Shown here: piece by piece, positions 1 through 8,551 of the stretch
How the letters are laid out: each line of letters begins with the position of its first letter
Numbering within the stretch: position 1 is the stretch's first letter
Assembly: GCA_044228285.1 (NCBI GenBank)
Contig: JBGAVD010000005.1
Location: forward strand, 186,001 to 250,000
DNA from: JBBATK01 sp044228285
Lineage (GTDB): Bacteria > Bacteroidota > Ignavibacteria > Kapaibacteriales > NICIL-2
Length of the DNA: 64,000 bases
Direction of reading: 5' to 3'
Notes under the pieces: model-generated
Database searches by the model: none
What the model was told of the DNA's origin: nothing
What the model saw: only the letters and a program-made list of their open reading frames with translations
Program-made: the position numbers and the translations under genes

Positions 1-27
1 TTGATAGACCACCTATGGCTGTGTGTG

Positions 28-1230
28 TTAGGTCCACCAAGCAGCAGCACCGAAACTGACAGCAGATCCGGTAGGAGAGTCATCCCACTGATCATAACCA
101 AGAGCGGTGCCTTTACCAGGTTTGCAAGCCTGGAGCATAGTCCAAACAGGAGGTAGACCGCAAATACGGCGTCTATCGTGGTTCTTTGCTATTGTACTGA
201 AGTACTCGTATGCGCGCCCGTTAATCATTGCGTGCATGATCTCAAAATCTTCTACCCGAAGCGTGTCAAGAATAGCTGCGGCCTCCCACTCATCGCCAAA
301 GCGTTGACCTACGTGCGCCAGGTCACCACTCACGAGCCAGAGTACCTTTTTCTTGCTTTCGGCAACAATCTCAGCCAAGCTAGAACAGAAGAGCTTCATC
401 CGAGCATCTGTTTGGGGTTCTCGTTGCTTCACGACGAAGTCCTGAAGAGAGGTTACGAGAATGGGTAGAATCTTGAACTCTCTATCAGGAAACAGGTGTT
501 GAAGAAACACATGATGCAATTCCAAAGAGTGCTCAGGTTGATGCGCATAGTCATTCGTTGTCAGGGTGTCGCCCATGCGCTCACGCAGTTTTTGCACTAA
601 CTCTTTGTCACACTTCAATCGTCCAAGCGGGCTGAGAAAGTCTTTGTCTGTAACAATGTATCGATCCTGCCAGCCGTAGTGTGATGTGCCGATATGAACG
701 ACCAGATCGAATTGCGAATCTCGGAGTGCTTGGAATGGGGCAGCATAAATCTCGGTATTGACTCTGAAGTCTATATGTGGCGCGAGTACCGCGTGCGCGT
801 TGCTCGGATAGCTGCGAGGAGGACTCTTGGCAAGAATATCATCAAGAAAGCGGTGAAGTTCATCGGGGTCAGCCGGATAACAAATACCGCTACAGACTGG
901 GTGTCGAACATCCGACTCGACAAAGAGCTTTTGCTCGAAGAAGAAGTCTGACTCAAGTAAGCAAGCCTCGTCCAAAGCGCGTATGAAGGCAGCGAGTTCC
1001 GATATCTCGATAGAAGATTGTGACGCACCTAACTCCGCATGCAAGGAACGGAGTGTATGCTGACCATCCAATGCATTGAGAATGGGAAGGAGAGATGCAT
1101 CCAACATGATGTCTTGCTCTGCATATCCTTCCGTATCATGAATGAGGAGAACTTCTTTCGCTTCGTGTTGGTGCAGTTCAATGATCAAGTTTGGGCGCAG
1201 AGGGGACAGCGCATCGTGAGCTTGTTCCAT
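28..1230 (-). CDS. MEMO-family protein (AmmeMemoRadiSam system protein B-like)
   Basis: 400 residues. The first ~105 residues form a small helical domain of the kind often fused to bacterial MEMO proteins. The MEMO domain follows, with conserved stretches APHIDF (His152), GTSHYG (His184) and SGDLAHVGQRF (His306), which match the histidine-rich pocket of the family. MEMO proteins resemble class III extradiol dioxygenases, but their bacterial substrate is unsettled. They often sit with an AMMECR1 protein and a radical-SAM enzyme; neither partner is visible here, though the region to the left is outside the window. The position of the human metal-binding Cys (DFCHWGQRF) is Ala here, as in many prokaryotic homologues. 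Family call is firm; biochemical role is unknown. Confidence 0.85.
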   Translation of the reverse strand: MEQAHDALSPLRPNLIIELHQHEAKEVLLIHDTEGYAEQDIMLDASLLPILNALDGQHTLRSLHAELGASQSSIEISELAAFIRALDEACLLESDFFFEQKLFVESDVRHPVCSGICYPADPDELHRFLDDILAKSPPRSYPSNAHAVLAPHIDFRVNTEIYAAPFQALRDSQFDLVVHIGTSHYGWQDRYIVTDKDFLSPLGRLKCDKELVQKLRERMGDTLTTNDYAHQPEHSLELHHVFLQHLFPDREFKILPILVTSLQDFVVKQREPQTDARMKLFCSSLAEIVAESKKKVLWLVSGDLAHVGQRFGDEWEAAAILDTLRVEDFEIMHAMINGRAYEYFSTIAKNHDRRRICGLPPVWTMLQACKPGKGTALGYDQWDDSPTGSAVSFGAAAWWT

Positions 1231-1240
1231 ATTCTCGGTA

Positions 1241-1468
1241 CTAACGAATGTTGGCGTCTTTGAACTTCTTTTCCAATCGCTTCACAAAAGCGATGAACAG
1301 GATACCTGCTATGGCAAAGATGATACCCGCAAGGAGTATCCAAAACGTTTCACCTTCTGGGTTTATTCTGCGAAGGACGAAGAAGGTAACGATCATTATA
1401 GCGGCAGACAGAAAGTTTGCGCCAGCTATATACGTTCTTGCTTTTTGGAGATTCTCGAAAGCAGACAT
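1241..1468 (-). CDS. small two-helix membrane protein
   Basis: 75 residues. A short amphipathic N-terminus is followed by two hydrophobic segments, about residues 13-33 and 40-62, and a basic tail (KRLEKKFKDANIR). This fits a small inner-membrane protein with two transmembrane helices. It lies 12 bases downstream of dapD on the same strand and 10 bases before the MEMO gene, so it is probably in the same transcript. No family was recognised. Confidence 0.6.
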   Translation of the reverse strand: MSAFENLQKARTYIAGANFLSAAIMIVTFFVLRRINPEGETFWILLAGIIFAIAGILFIAFVKRLEKKFKDANIR

Positions 1469-1480
1469 AATTCCTAGGTA

Positions 1481-2305
1481 TTAACGTAGTACAGATTCAA
1501 GTGCAGTGCGGGCATCCGTCTTAGCATCACGATACTTCACAATCAATGGTGTCGAGATACTCAAGCCGTGTTCATCGGCAAAATCAGAGTGAAGGCGACG
1601 TGTTCCACTCACAACAACTGCGGATTCTGGGATTTCTAAAGGTGAGTCGGCAGAGGCACGCAACACCACAGAATTTACCAAATCATATACTGGGGTAGAA
1701 GCATTAAGTATCACACCACTTCCAAGCACAGCGCGACTGCGTATACGAACGCCTTCATACACACCGCAATTTCCACCGATCATCACATCATCTTCTACAA
1801 TGACTGGGCTAGCTCCTGCTGGTTCTAACACACCACCAATTTGAGCAGCAGCCGAAATGTGTACTCGCTTTCCGATTTGAGCGCAAGTTCCCACTAATGC
1901 ATGGGAGTCGACCATAGTTCCTTCGTCTACATAGGCACCTATGTTGATGTACATCGGAGGCATACATATCACACCAGGAGCAACATAAGCTCCGCTTCTA
2001 ACGGCTGAGCCACCTGGCACGATGCGAACACCTTGTTCCAAACGGAAGCTTTGAAGAGGAATGGTGTTTTTATCGAAGAAGGAAAAGTCACCGTTGCTCC
2101 TATCAACATTATGACCATGCCTGAAGCAGAGAAGGATTCCTTCTTTGACCCAGCGATTGACAGTCCATCCTTCATGAGTGTCTGGCTCAGCTGCACGAAT
2201 CTGGCCGCGATTCAATGCTTCCAAGAAATCCGCAATCAGCTCAGCAAGGGCGGCGGTATCCAGGCTGTGTTTTAGCGCGCTTTCAACGCGTTCTTGTATG
2301 CTCAT
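1481..2305 (-). CDS. dapD: 2,3,4,5-tetrahydropyridine-2,6-dicarboxylate N-succinyltransferase
   Basis: 274 residues, the usual length of DapD. It transfers succinyl from succinyl-CoA to tetrahydrodipicolinate in the succinylase branch of the diaminopimelate/lysine pathway, feeding peptidoglycan and protein synthesis in the cytoplasm. The N-terminal helical domain is followed by a left-handed beta-helix of hexapeptide repeats (about residues 100-230), including GAYVDEGTMVDSHALVGTCAQIG and IGGNCGVYEGVRI-type turns characteristic of DapD. The ATG overlaps the stop of the upstream agmatinase-family gene in an ATGA arrangement, so the two are very likely co-transcribed and translationally coupled. 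Confidence 0.95.
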   Translation of the reverse strand: MSIQERVESALKHSLDTAALAELIADFLEALNRGQIRAAEPDTHEGWTVNRWVKEGILLCFRHGHNVDRSNGDFSFFDKNTIPLQSFRLEQGVRIVPGGSAVRSGAYVAPGVICMPPMYINIGAYVDEGTMVDSHALVGTCAQIGKRVHISAAAQIGGVLEPAGASPVIVEDDVMIGGNCGVYEGVRIRSRAVLGSGVILNASTPVYDLVNSVVLRASADSPLEIPESAVVVSGTRRLHSDFADEHGLSISTPLIVKYRDAKTDARTALESVLR

Positions 2306-3231
2306 TTCTTAACTCTCCTTGTACTTGGTCTCGGAGAATCTGCGAAAGCAAAGTTCAGCATCTTGTAAATCAAACGAGCGGTAGTGAGATTGGGGTGGGA
2401 TAGACCCTTCATCGGAGCAAGTTCCACCACATCAAAACCCACAATACGTCGACCGCTGGAAATGAGAGCACGAAACACATCGAGCGTTTCCGAGTACAAG
2501 AAACCATCGGGTTCAGGAGTACCTGTTGCTGGCATGATTGCAGGATCAAAGTAGTCAACGTCGAAGGTGACGTAGACGTCTTTGGAAAGACTCTTCACTA
2601 CTGATGACTGCCAATCCTTGCCATGCAAACCACGACGAATAGCAGAGGCGTAGAAGGTGTTGATCTTCTTCTCACGGATAAACTCAGCTTCTTCTTTACA
2701 CTGAGCACGAATACCAACTTGCGTGATGTTCCTGGTAGGGAAGAACTCGGCGACGCGTGCCATGAAACAAGCGTGAGACCAAGGAGTACCTTCATAACTC
2801 TGGCGCAGATCTGAGTGCGCATCGAAATGTAAAATGCTCATCGATGGATAGCGTTCAAAATGCGCTCTGATCGGAGCTGTCGACAACGTATGTTCACCGC
2901 CCAAAGTGATGCAAAACTTACCGTCAGCGAGTACTGTCTGTACTTGCTTCTCGATGGCGAGCACTGCTTTCTCGCCCGACATCTTTCGCAAGGATAAAGG
3001 TTCAATGGTCGCAATGCCTTTTTCAAAGCACAACTCCCGATTGAATTCATCATCATAGAATTCCACGTATGCGCTTGCCTTGATAATCTCTGCTGGACCA
3101 TACATTGTGCCTCCGCCGTAACTAACAGTAGCTTCGAGTGGGGCTGAAACAATTGCTATTGCAGCATCTTTATACTGAGAGTGCGCTTTCTCGATTGCGA
3201 GGAAGTTATCGCGCTTACCAAGTACCTTCAT
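2302..3231 (-). CDS. speB: agmatinase/arginase-family ureohydrolase
   Basis: 309 residues. Ureohydrolases use a binuclear manganese centre to hydrolyse guanidino groups, typically agmatine to putrescine and urea, or arginine to ornithine. All manganese ligand motifs are present: GGEHT (His114), HFDAHSD (Asp137, His139, Asp141) and TFDVDYFDP (Asp224, Asp226). The SHACFMARV and GTPEPDGF stretches resemble agmatinases more than arginases, but substrate cannot be fixed from motifs. It is the first gene of the minus-strand set that continues into dapD, the overlap being four bases. The symbol is given for the family; a different guanidino substrate remains possible. Confidence 0.85.
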   Translation of the reverse strand: MKVLGKRDNFLAIEKAHSQYKDAAIAIVSAPLEATVSYGGGTMYGPAEIIKASAYVEFYDDEFNRELCFEKGIATIEPLSLRKMSGEKAVLAIEKQVQTVLADGKFCITLGGEHTLSTAPIRAHFERYPSMSILHFDAHSDLRQSYEGTPWSHACFMARVAEFFPTRNITQVGIRAQCKEEAEFIREKKINTFYASAIRRGLHGKDWQSSVVKSLSKDVYVTFDVDYFDPAIMPATGTPEPDGFLYSETLDVFRALISSGRRIVGFDVVELAPMKGLSHPNLTTARLIYKMLNFAFADSPRPSTRRVKK

Positions 3232-3296
3232 AGAGAATGGAGCTTTTACAATGTGTGAACTGATGTTTATCGAAGAGCTGAAAAGGTTGTCGCAGT

Positions 3297-3779
3297 CTAC
3301 TTGAGAGCGGGTATCAAGCGATCACGAATAATCGGGATCATATCAAGAATCTTCTCTGGAGCCTTGAATATGTTCTTCGCAGCATTTGTTTGATCAGCCA
3401 TTTTGGATGCAACGTTATAGCAATACACATTCAGCAACATTCTTCCGCCGTTCACATTAAATGTCCCAGTGATAGCGTACTGACAGTTGAGTTTCGCAAT
3501 CGATTTCCAGAGGTCTGACTCATACTGGGCATTGTTTGGGTCGAGGTTGAGCTCAGCTAGAACAGCGGCTACCGAATCTTCTGAGACGACTGTGAATTGC
3601 TTGCCGTTAAGCTCAGAGAGAGTCAATGCAGCTCTCAACGAATCTGCAATCTTATAGCAATAGACGTTCAGAGCAAAATTGCCGTCAGAATTCTTGATAG
3701 GGAGGACGGCAACGCGAGGTTGGCTGAATGCGCTCACAGTACTGGCGCACAAGGCGATAACAAAGAAGAGAGCTTTCAT
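3297..3779 (-). CDS. secreted protein with a FlgO/TolB-like alpha-beta fold (putative)
   Basis: 160 residues from the ATG at 3779. The longer reading (to 3833) would run into the upstream HPt gene and add residues before an obvious signal peptide, MKALFFVIALCASTVSAFS, so the internal start is preferred. The mature part begins QPRVAVLPIKN, then a helix and another strand region, resembling the small fold used in FlgO, CsgG and TolB N-domains. The motif NVYCY occurs twice (ALNVYCYKIADSLR and LLNVYCYNVASKM), which suggests an internal duplication. It starts 4 bases after the HPt stop, so the pair is likely one operon. Function is unknown. Confidence 0.65.
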   Translation of the reverse strand: MKALFFVIALCASTVSAFSQPRVAVLPIKNSDGNFALNVYCYKIADSLRAALTLSELNGKQFTVVSEDSVAAVLAELNLDPNNAQYESDLWKSIAKLNCQYAITGTFNVNGGRMLLNVYCYNVASKMADQTNAAKNIFKAPEKILDMIPIIRDRLIPALK

Positions 3780-3783
3780 AGCG

Positions 3784-4146
3784 CTAGAGATTAGTTGGAA
3801 TATCTCGAAAACGATCTGCCGGAGCAAACCCATGATCGATTATGAATTGCTGAACATAGTCCAGCTCACTTTGAAGATCAGCTCGAAGCTTAGGCAGCTG
3901 ATCCCATTGCTCTGCGCGGGCACATTCTTGTATGTGCAATCCGATATCCGACATTCGCAGCAGGCCAAACTGTCGACCCGAGCCGCGTAGAGTATGACCA
4001 AAACGATACAGTTCATCTTGCTTGCGCTCAGACTCTAGTTGCGGCAGTTTATCTCGAATATCTCGTCGCCACGACTCTACAAAATCTGCCATCATCTCAC
4101 GAATGATGGGATCTTCCGGTACCACAATGCGTTGATCTGTATCCAC
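3784..4146 (-). CDS. stand-alone HPt phosphotransfer protein
   Basis: 120 residues starting at GTG (4146); no upstream in-frame ATG was seen and the next Met is at residue 18. HPt proteins relay phosphate between receiver domains in phosphorelays through a histidine. The phospho-accepting motif is GHTLRGSGRQFGL with His51, followed by the typical helix with small residues. The protein is all helical with no signal or membrane segment, so it should act in the cytoplasm. No histidine kinase or receiver lies next to it; possible partners in this window are the REC-PP2C protein (42.5-43.7 kb) and the membrane kinase (56.3-57.9 kb), but nothing links them directly. Confidence 0.8.
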   Translation of the reverse strand: MDTDQRIVVPEDPIIREMMADFVESWRRDIRDKLPQLESERKQDELYRFGHTLRGSGRQFGLLRMSDIGLHIQECARAEQWDQLPKLRADLQSELDYVQQFIIDHGFAPADRFRDIPTNL

Positions 4147-4190
4147 TAAATCTTAGACCCGTCAAACAGTAAGAAAGAAACAAAAAGAAT

Positions 4191-4585
4191 GCGAGGAAAA
4201 CTATAAGCCGGTTTCTGTCTTTCTCGCCAAAGCGAAAGAGGCAATCATTTATCTGGGCCGTTCATTGCTGAGCGGCTCAAGCAACCTACCCAATGCAGCG
4301 TCGTGCGGGCGAGCAGCCCGCAAGAAGTGTATCTTCTGCTGCATCCTATTTGGTTTTGCACTACGCGGGGTTTGCACTGCCAATGCAATCACTTGCAAAG
4401 CGGTGTGCTCTTACCACACCATTTCACCCTTTCCTCGTAGACGAGGTGGTATATTTTCTGTTGCACTTTCCGTCGACCTCGGCTTGCAAGCAAACCGTCA
4501 TCGCCTTGATGTTATCAAGCGCGTTGCTCTCCAGTGACCGGACTTTCCTCATACCCATGGGTACGCGATTGCCCGTTTTCCTCGC
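4191..4585 (-). ncRNA. rnpB: RNase P RNA (bacterial type A-like)
   Basis: The RNA component of RNase P, which matures tRNA 5' ends. On the minus strand the 5' part contains GAGGAAAGTCCGG, the universal P4-side signature, and the 3' part contains CAGAAACCGGCTTAT, matching the conserved 3' end. The ends were set by a perfect 11-bp P1 helix: GCGAGGAAAAC (5', plus-strand 4575-4585) with GTTTTCCTCGC (3', plus-strand 4191-4201). About 395 nt, typical for the family. T-rich sequence follows the 3' end on the minus strand. Open reading frames drawn across this region are not genes. Confidence 0.93.
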
Positions 4586-4691
4586 AGTTAACTCTCACAA
4601 CGATCCAACACTCGCCACATAGACGAGTCACAGAAACATGACTTCAACGAAGCAGCCCATAATGAGAGAACATTTCGTGAACCACGTAGTG

Positions 4692-5420
4692 TTAGACGAA
4701 TTCTTCTTCGACTCGCAGTTCTTCAGGATAGAGAATTCTACCACAAATCTGGCAATTAAAGAACGCACCTTTGTTGTTGCGCATCTCCACTTGCTTCTGC
4801 GGAGGAATTGCACTGAAGCAGCCACTACAGGAACCTTTGCGAATGTGGACTGCGGCATCACTATGATACGTACGAATGCGCTCATATTCAGTGTACCAAT
4901 CAGAATTCAAGCTCGCAATGATTGCCTTACGTTTAGCTTGAAGCTGTTTGAACTCATCATTCTGCTCACTCGACAAATGATCAAGCTCCTGCTCTTTAGC
5001 GGCAAGATTCGTTTGCGCTTCTAAGAGCTCAGCTTGTTGATCTACAAGTGAGTTCTTTAAGTTCTCTTCTTTAACATTCTGTTGTGCTTGCTCACCTTCA
5101 ATTCTCATGCGCTCCGTACGAATGAACTCAAGTTCCTTCGTGATAGCATCGAATTCCTTATTGTTACGAACTGAAGACTGACTATCCGTCAACTTCTTCT
5201 GTTTATCACTAAACTCTTGCAACATGACATGTGATGTAGAACGGAAGTTCTCAATGTCACTCAGAGCTGTTTGTGTTGCTTCAGCTGTCTGAGTACGTTC
5301 CCGCACCAATGTCTCCAACTTCTTCACTTGCTTTGGAAGATCACCGAGTTCTTCGTGCATCTCATCTAGCTTTTCATCCACATGGGCGAGAGCAGCGATA
5401 CGCTGAACATCATTATCCAC
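4692..5420 (-). CDS. coiled-coil protein with C-terminal C4 zinc ribbon (COG1579 type)
   Basis: 242 residues from GTG at 5420. Residues ~10-180 are heptad-rich and charged, predicting a long antiparallel coiled-coil hairpin. The C-terminus has a zinc ribbon with CSGC (Cys198, Cys201) and CQIC (Cys223, Cys226), then a conserved GRILYPEE end. This layout matches the C4-type zinc-ribbon family (COG1579, CT398/HP0958-like). HP0958 of Helicobacter is linked to flagellar gene expression; members elsewhere have been tied to RNA or secretion, so the role here is not settled. It lies 38 bases downstream of the NIF3 gene; these two genes are commonly neighbours in bacteria. Confidence 0.8.
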   Translation of the reverse strand: MDNDVQRIAALAHVDEKLDEMHEELGDLPKQVKKLETLVRERTQTAEATQTALSDIENFRSTSHVMLQEFSDKQKKLTDSQSSVRNNKEFDAITKELEFIRTERMRIEGEQAQQNVKEENLKNSLVDQQAELLEAQTNLAAKEQELDHLSSEQNDEFKQLQAKRKAIIASLNSDWYTEYERIRTYHSDAAVHIRKGSCSGCFSAIPPQKQVEMRNNKGAFFNCQICGRILYPEELRVEEEFV

Positions 5421-5458
5421 TTCAACTCCAGATTATAGTTCAAACAATTTACAATCAA

Positions 5459-6250
5459 TCAAAAGCAATAGCGAATGGGGTTCGTATTGCACTGAGTTTG
5501 AGTAAGCGCTGGCGCATCCGGTAGACCTGCCATTGCATCGCTCAATACGGAAGCCATAGCGCGCGGTACGAATTGTTCCATTTCAAAGTGTCCTGGATCA
5601 ATGATCGCGATACGCCCTTCGGCTTCAAAAAATGTATGGTACTTGACGTCAGCGGTAATGAATACTTCTGCGCGAGCTTCAATTGCTTGCTGCAAGTATG
5701 ACGAGCCACTACCACTAACAATAGCCACTCGAGTAATCGATGGAGGTGTCCACGAACTGTGACGTAGAACAGGTGAACACTCCTTGCGAACTCTATACAA
5801 GAGATCTTGAAAACTCATGCTGTGAGCTGAACAAACCACTCCCATCCCGTGAGAAGGGAACGTACGATCTGGTACTAACAGTGACTCCACTTCCAAACCC
5901 AATTGATTAGCAAGGGCTTGATTAGTTCCTTGCGGATGCGCATCGAAGTTCGTGTGAGCACTAATCAAGCAGATATCGTGCTTGATCACCTTCTGAACAC
6001 AGCGACCAACTCGCAGATCGTCAGTAATGCTGTACAAAGAACCAAAAATCAGGGGGTGAAAACTCAAAACAGAGTCCGCCCCAATCCTGATCGCCTCGTC
6101 AATCACATCCTCCGTACAATCTAGACAGCAGAGTACTGACTGGATCTCCGTTCGTCCGCTTTGCACCTGCAAACCCAAACGATCTCCCTGCATTGCGGTG
6201 GCAGCAGGGAGTAGTTGTTCAAGAACTTGCAGAAAATCGCTAAGAAGCAT
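5459..6250 (-). CDS. NIF3-like dinuclear metal-centre protein
   Basis: 263 residues from the ATG at 6250 (an upstream in-frame TTG adds five). The NIF3/YbgI family forms toroidal hexamers with a dinuclear metal site; it is often annotated as GTP cyclohydrolase 1 type 2, but activity is poorly established. Recognisable blocks are QSGRTEIQSVLCCLD, SAHTNFDA (Asp103), DVKYHTFFEA and DPGHFEMEQF (His221, Glu225). The usual HHPLIF motif reads FHPLIF, so one metal-ligand histidine is Phe64. The length is that of the short bacterial form without the central insertion domain. It is followed closely by the zinc-ribbon gene. Confidence 0.85.
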   Translation of the reverse strand: MLLSDFLQVLEQLLPAATAMQGDRLGLQVQSGRTEIQSVLCCLDCTEDVIDEAIRIGADSVLSFHPLIFGSLYSITDDLRVGRCVQKVIKHDICLISAHTNFDAHPQGTNQALANQLGLEVESLLVPDRTFPSHGMGVVCSAHSMSFQDLLYRVRKECSPVLRHSSWTPPSITRVAIVSGSGSSYLQQAIEARAEVFITADVKYHTFFEAEGRIAIIDPGHFEMEQFVPRAMASVLSDAMAGLPDAPALTQTQCNTNPIRYCF

Positions 6251-6304
6251 AGGCGGAACGTTCAACTAATCGTTTGCAAAACTACGAAGAACACAGCACT
6301 AGGC

Positions 6305-6787
6305 TTAGGAATTCAATGATTGAACAGTTGCTACCAGCTCATCATAGTTTGGTTCCACGCCAGGATTTGGCGAAGCTGACCACGTGTAGCGAACAATACC
6401 AGCATTGTCAATGATGAAAACCGACCGATTGGCAACGTTATATCCTTCGATTCCACCCAAGCCCTTGAACTCAACGCCGTAGGCATCAGTAGCCTTGTGT
6501 TGGAAGTCAGACAAAAGGGTGAAGTTCAACTGATATCTGGATGAAAACTCCTTTAAGGCGAACGGTCCGTCGATACTTATACCAAAGACTTTTGCACCAA
6601 GTTCATTGTAACGAGCCATGGAGTCACGCAATGAGCAGACTTCACGATCGCAAGCACCTGTGAAAGCTCCTGGGAAGAACGCTAGAACCACAACTCCCTT
6701 GCCTACATATGAACTGAGGGTGTGAACTTCCTTAGCAGAATCCACCAAACTAAAATCGATGTAAGAGTCGCCTACTTGTACAGACAT
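6305..6787 (-). CDS. peroxiredoxin (AhpC/TSA, BCP-like)
   Basis: 160 residues from the ATG at 6787, preceded by GGAGAT; the longer reading to 6898 lacks a start signal and would overlap the opposite permease's leader. Peroxiredoxins reduce peroxides through a reactive cysteine in the cytoplasm. The active-site block is FFPGAFTGACDREVC, with Cys46 as the expected peroxidatic residue and Cys51 five residues later, a BCP-like spacing for a resolving cysteine. The C-terminal R..FIID..G.VRY..S strand pattern is also typical. It is divergent from the amino-acid permease and lies 54 bases before the NIF3 gene. Confidence 0.9.
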   Translation of the reverse strand: MSVQVGDSYIDFSLVDSAKEVHTLSSYVGKGVVVLAFFPGAFTGACDREVCSLRDSMARYNELGAKVFGISIDGPFALKEFSSRYQLNFTLLSDFQHKATDAYGVEFKGLGGIEGYNVANRSVFIIDNAGIVRYTWSASPNPGVEPNYDELVATVQSLNS

Positions 6788-7006
6788 AGAATCTCCAATT
6801 GTTAAGTGTTGAATGAGACTGCAAAAATACACCGCAGCCGGAGATTGATGATTTCGCTTGTGTGAAAGTTCCTTGGTGGTATTTTGCAATTTCTTCAATC
6901 TGTATGTGGATTCACGCTAGGGAAGCGCCACATTTCAGGGGAGATCGTGTTCTCGAGAACTCATTCACAAGGTCGATTTGACCTCATTCACAGGAGATTT
7001 CTGCTT

Positions 7007-8485
7007 ATGAAGAATATGCTTTTTGCCACAAAATCAATGGAGAATCTCCAGGCAGAAGCCGATGGTGCGGGTGATGCACACACACTCAAGCGAACCTTGG
7101 GTGCCACACAGCTAGTGGTATTAGGCATTGGAGCTATCATCGGTGCGGGATTGTTCTCGCTAACCGGAATAGCTGCAGCAAACAACGCCGGCCCAGCAGT
7201 TACTCTGTCGTTCGTTATTGCCGCAGTAGGCTGCGCTTTTGCGGGCCTCTGTTATGCGGAGTTTGCTTCAATGATTCCGGTAGCAGGGAGTGCCTATACC
7301 TATTCGTACGCAACAATGGGAGAGTTCATTGCTTGGATTATTGGTTGGGATTTGTTTCTTGAATACGCGGTTGGTGCAAGCACTGTGGCAGTCAGCTGGT
7401 CACGCTATCTTGGCAGACTATTTCACTCTTTTGGAGTAGACCTACCAGCTCAGTTTATGATGTCGCCTTGGGTCAAAGAAACGATTATCAACCCGCAAAC
7501 GCAAGTAGCCACGGAGGTGCATGGAATACTAAATGTCCCGGCCGTTATCATCGTCATTCTCATTTCACTGCTGCTGATGAGAGGCACGCAAGAATCAGCG
7601 AAAACAACCGCTGTCATGGTGGCTTTGAAGCTTGCTGTTGTTTTGCTGTTCATTGTGCTCGGTTGGGGATACATCAATCCTGCAAACTATGTACCTTATA
7701 TTCCTGAAAACACGGGTGCTTTTGAGCACTTCGGCTGGACAGGTATCGTGACTGGAGCTGCAGTAGTGTTTTTTGCTTTCATTGGTTTTGATGCAGTATC
7801 CACAGCGGCTCAAGAAGCGAAGAACCCTCAACGTGATATGCCAATTGGGATTCTTGGCTCTCTGGCGATCTGCACCATTTTGTATTTGGTGTTTGCGCAC
7901 GTCATGACAGGACTGGAGAACTACAAGAATTTTGCTGGCGAAGCCGCTCCAGTGGCAAAGGCTATCGCGAACACTCCATATGACTGGCTCTACAGAGCAA
8001 TCATCATTGCCATCTTGATTGGCTATATGTCGGTTATTCTCGTGATGCTCATGGGACAGTCGCGTGTAGCATATGCTATGTCAAAAGATGGACTGTTAGG
8101 AAAAGTCTTTTCCACCATCCATCCTCGCTTCCGCACTCCGTACAAAGCGAATGTGATCTTCATGATTCTTGTTGCAATCATCGCTGGTCTTGTTCCCGTA
8201 GATGTTTTAGGAGAAGCGACGAGTATAGGAACCTTGTTAGCCTTCGTTCTTGTGTGTGTTGGAGTTATCATACTTCGCAAAACGATGCCAGATGCTCCTC
8301 GTTCTTTCAAGACACCTCTTGTGCCGCTAGTGCCAATCCTTGGTATCCTCACTTGTGCATACATGATGTACTCACTACCACTAGATACTTGGGCACGTTT
8401 ACTCGTGTGGTTTGGCTTGGGTCTCATCGTCTACTTCGGTTATTCGGTCAAGAATTCGAAGCTACGCTTAGCAGACAAAGCTTAG
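7007..8485 (+). CDS. APC-family amino-acid permease (CAT-like)
   Basis: 492 residues from the ATG at 7007, with AGGAG at 6992-6996; the open frame extends upstream to 6884 but without family similarity. About 12 hydrophobic helices, with the consensus helix 1 motif GIGAIIGAGLF and the later FFAFIGFDAVSTAAQEAKNPQRDMP block typical of the cationic amino-acid transporter branch of the APC superfamily. Expected to import amino acids across the inner membrane, coupled to H+ or by exchange; substrate unknown. A second APC permease follows in the same direction after a strong hairpin. Confidence 0.88.
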   Translation: MKNMLFATKSMENLQAEADGAGDAHTLKRTLGATQLVVLGIGAIIGAGLFSLTGIAAANNAGPAVTLSFVIAAVGCAFAGLCYAEFASMIPVAGSAYTYSYATMGEFIAWIIGWDLFLEYAVGASTVAVSWSRYLGRLFHSFGVDLPAQFMMSPWVKETIINPQTQVATEVHGILNVPAVIIVILISLLLMRGTQESAKTTAVMVALKLAVVLLFIVLGWGYINPANYVPYIPENTGAFEHFGWTGIVTGAAVVFFAFIGFDAVSTAAQEAKNPQRDMPIGILGSLAICTILYLVFAHVMTGLENYKNFAGEAAPVAKAIANTPYDWLYRAIIIAILIGYMSVILVMLMGQSRVAYAMSKDGLLGKVFSTIHPRFRTPYKANVIFMILVAIIAGLVPVDVLGEATSIGTLLAFVLVCVGVIILRKTMPDAPRSFKTPLVPLVPILGILTCAYMMYSLPLDTWARLLVWFGLGLIVYFGYSVKNSKLRLADKA

Positions 8486-8508
8486 TCGTTCAACAGTCTT
8501 TTTCTATA

Positions 8509-8537
8509 GAAGCGCGGTTTCACCGCGCTTCCTTTTT
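8509..8537 (+). terminator. intrinsic terminator/attenuator between the two permease genes
   Basis: Perfect 10-bp stem GAAGCGCGGT/ACCGCGCTTC with a 3-nt loop, followed by CTTTTT. It lies 23 bases after the first permease stop and 14 bases before the second permease start, so it may end the first transcript or let some polymerase through to the second gene. Confidence 0.8.
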
Positions 8538-8551
8538 ATGGAGCATAGCAC

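Noticed and set aside
4265..4622. Open frames on the plus strand across 4265-4622
   Set aside because: They overlie the RNase P RNA gene on the minus strand, which has its signatures and a perfect P1 helix.
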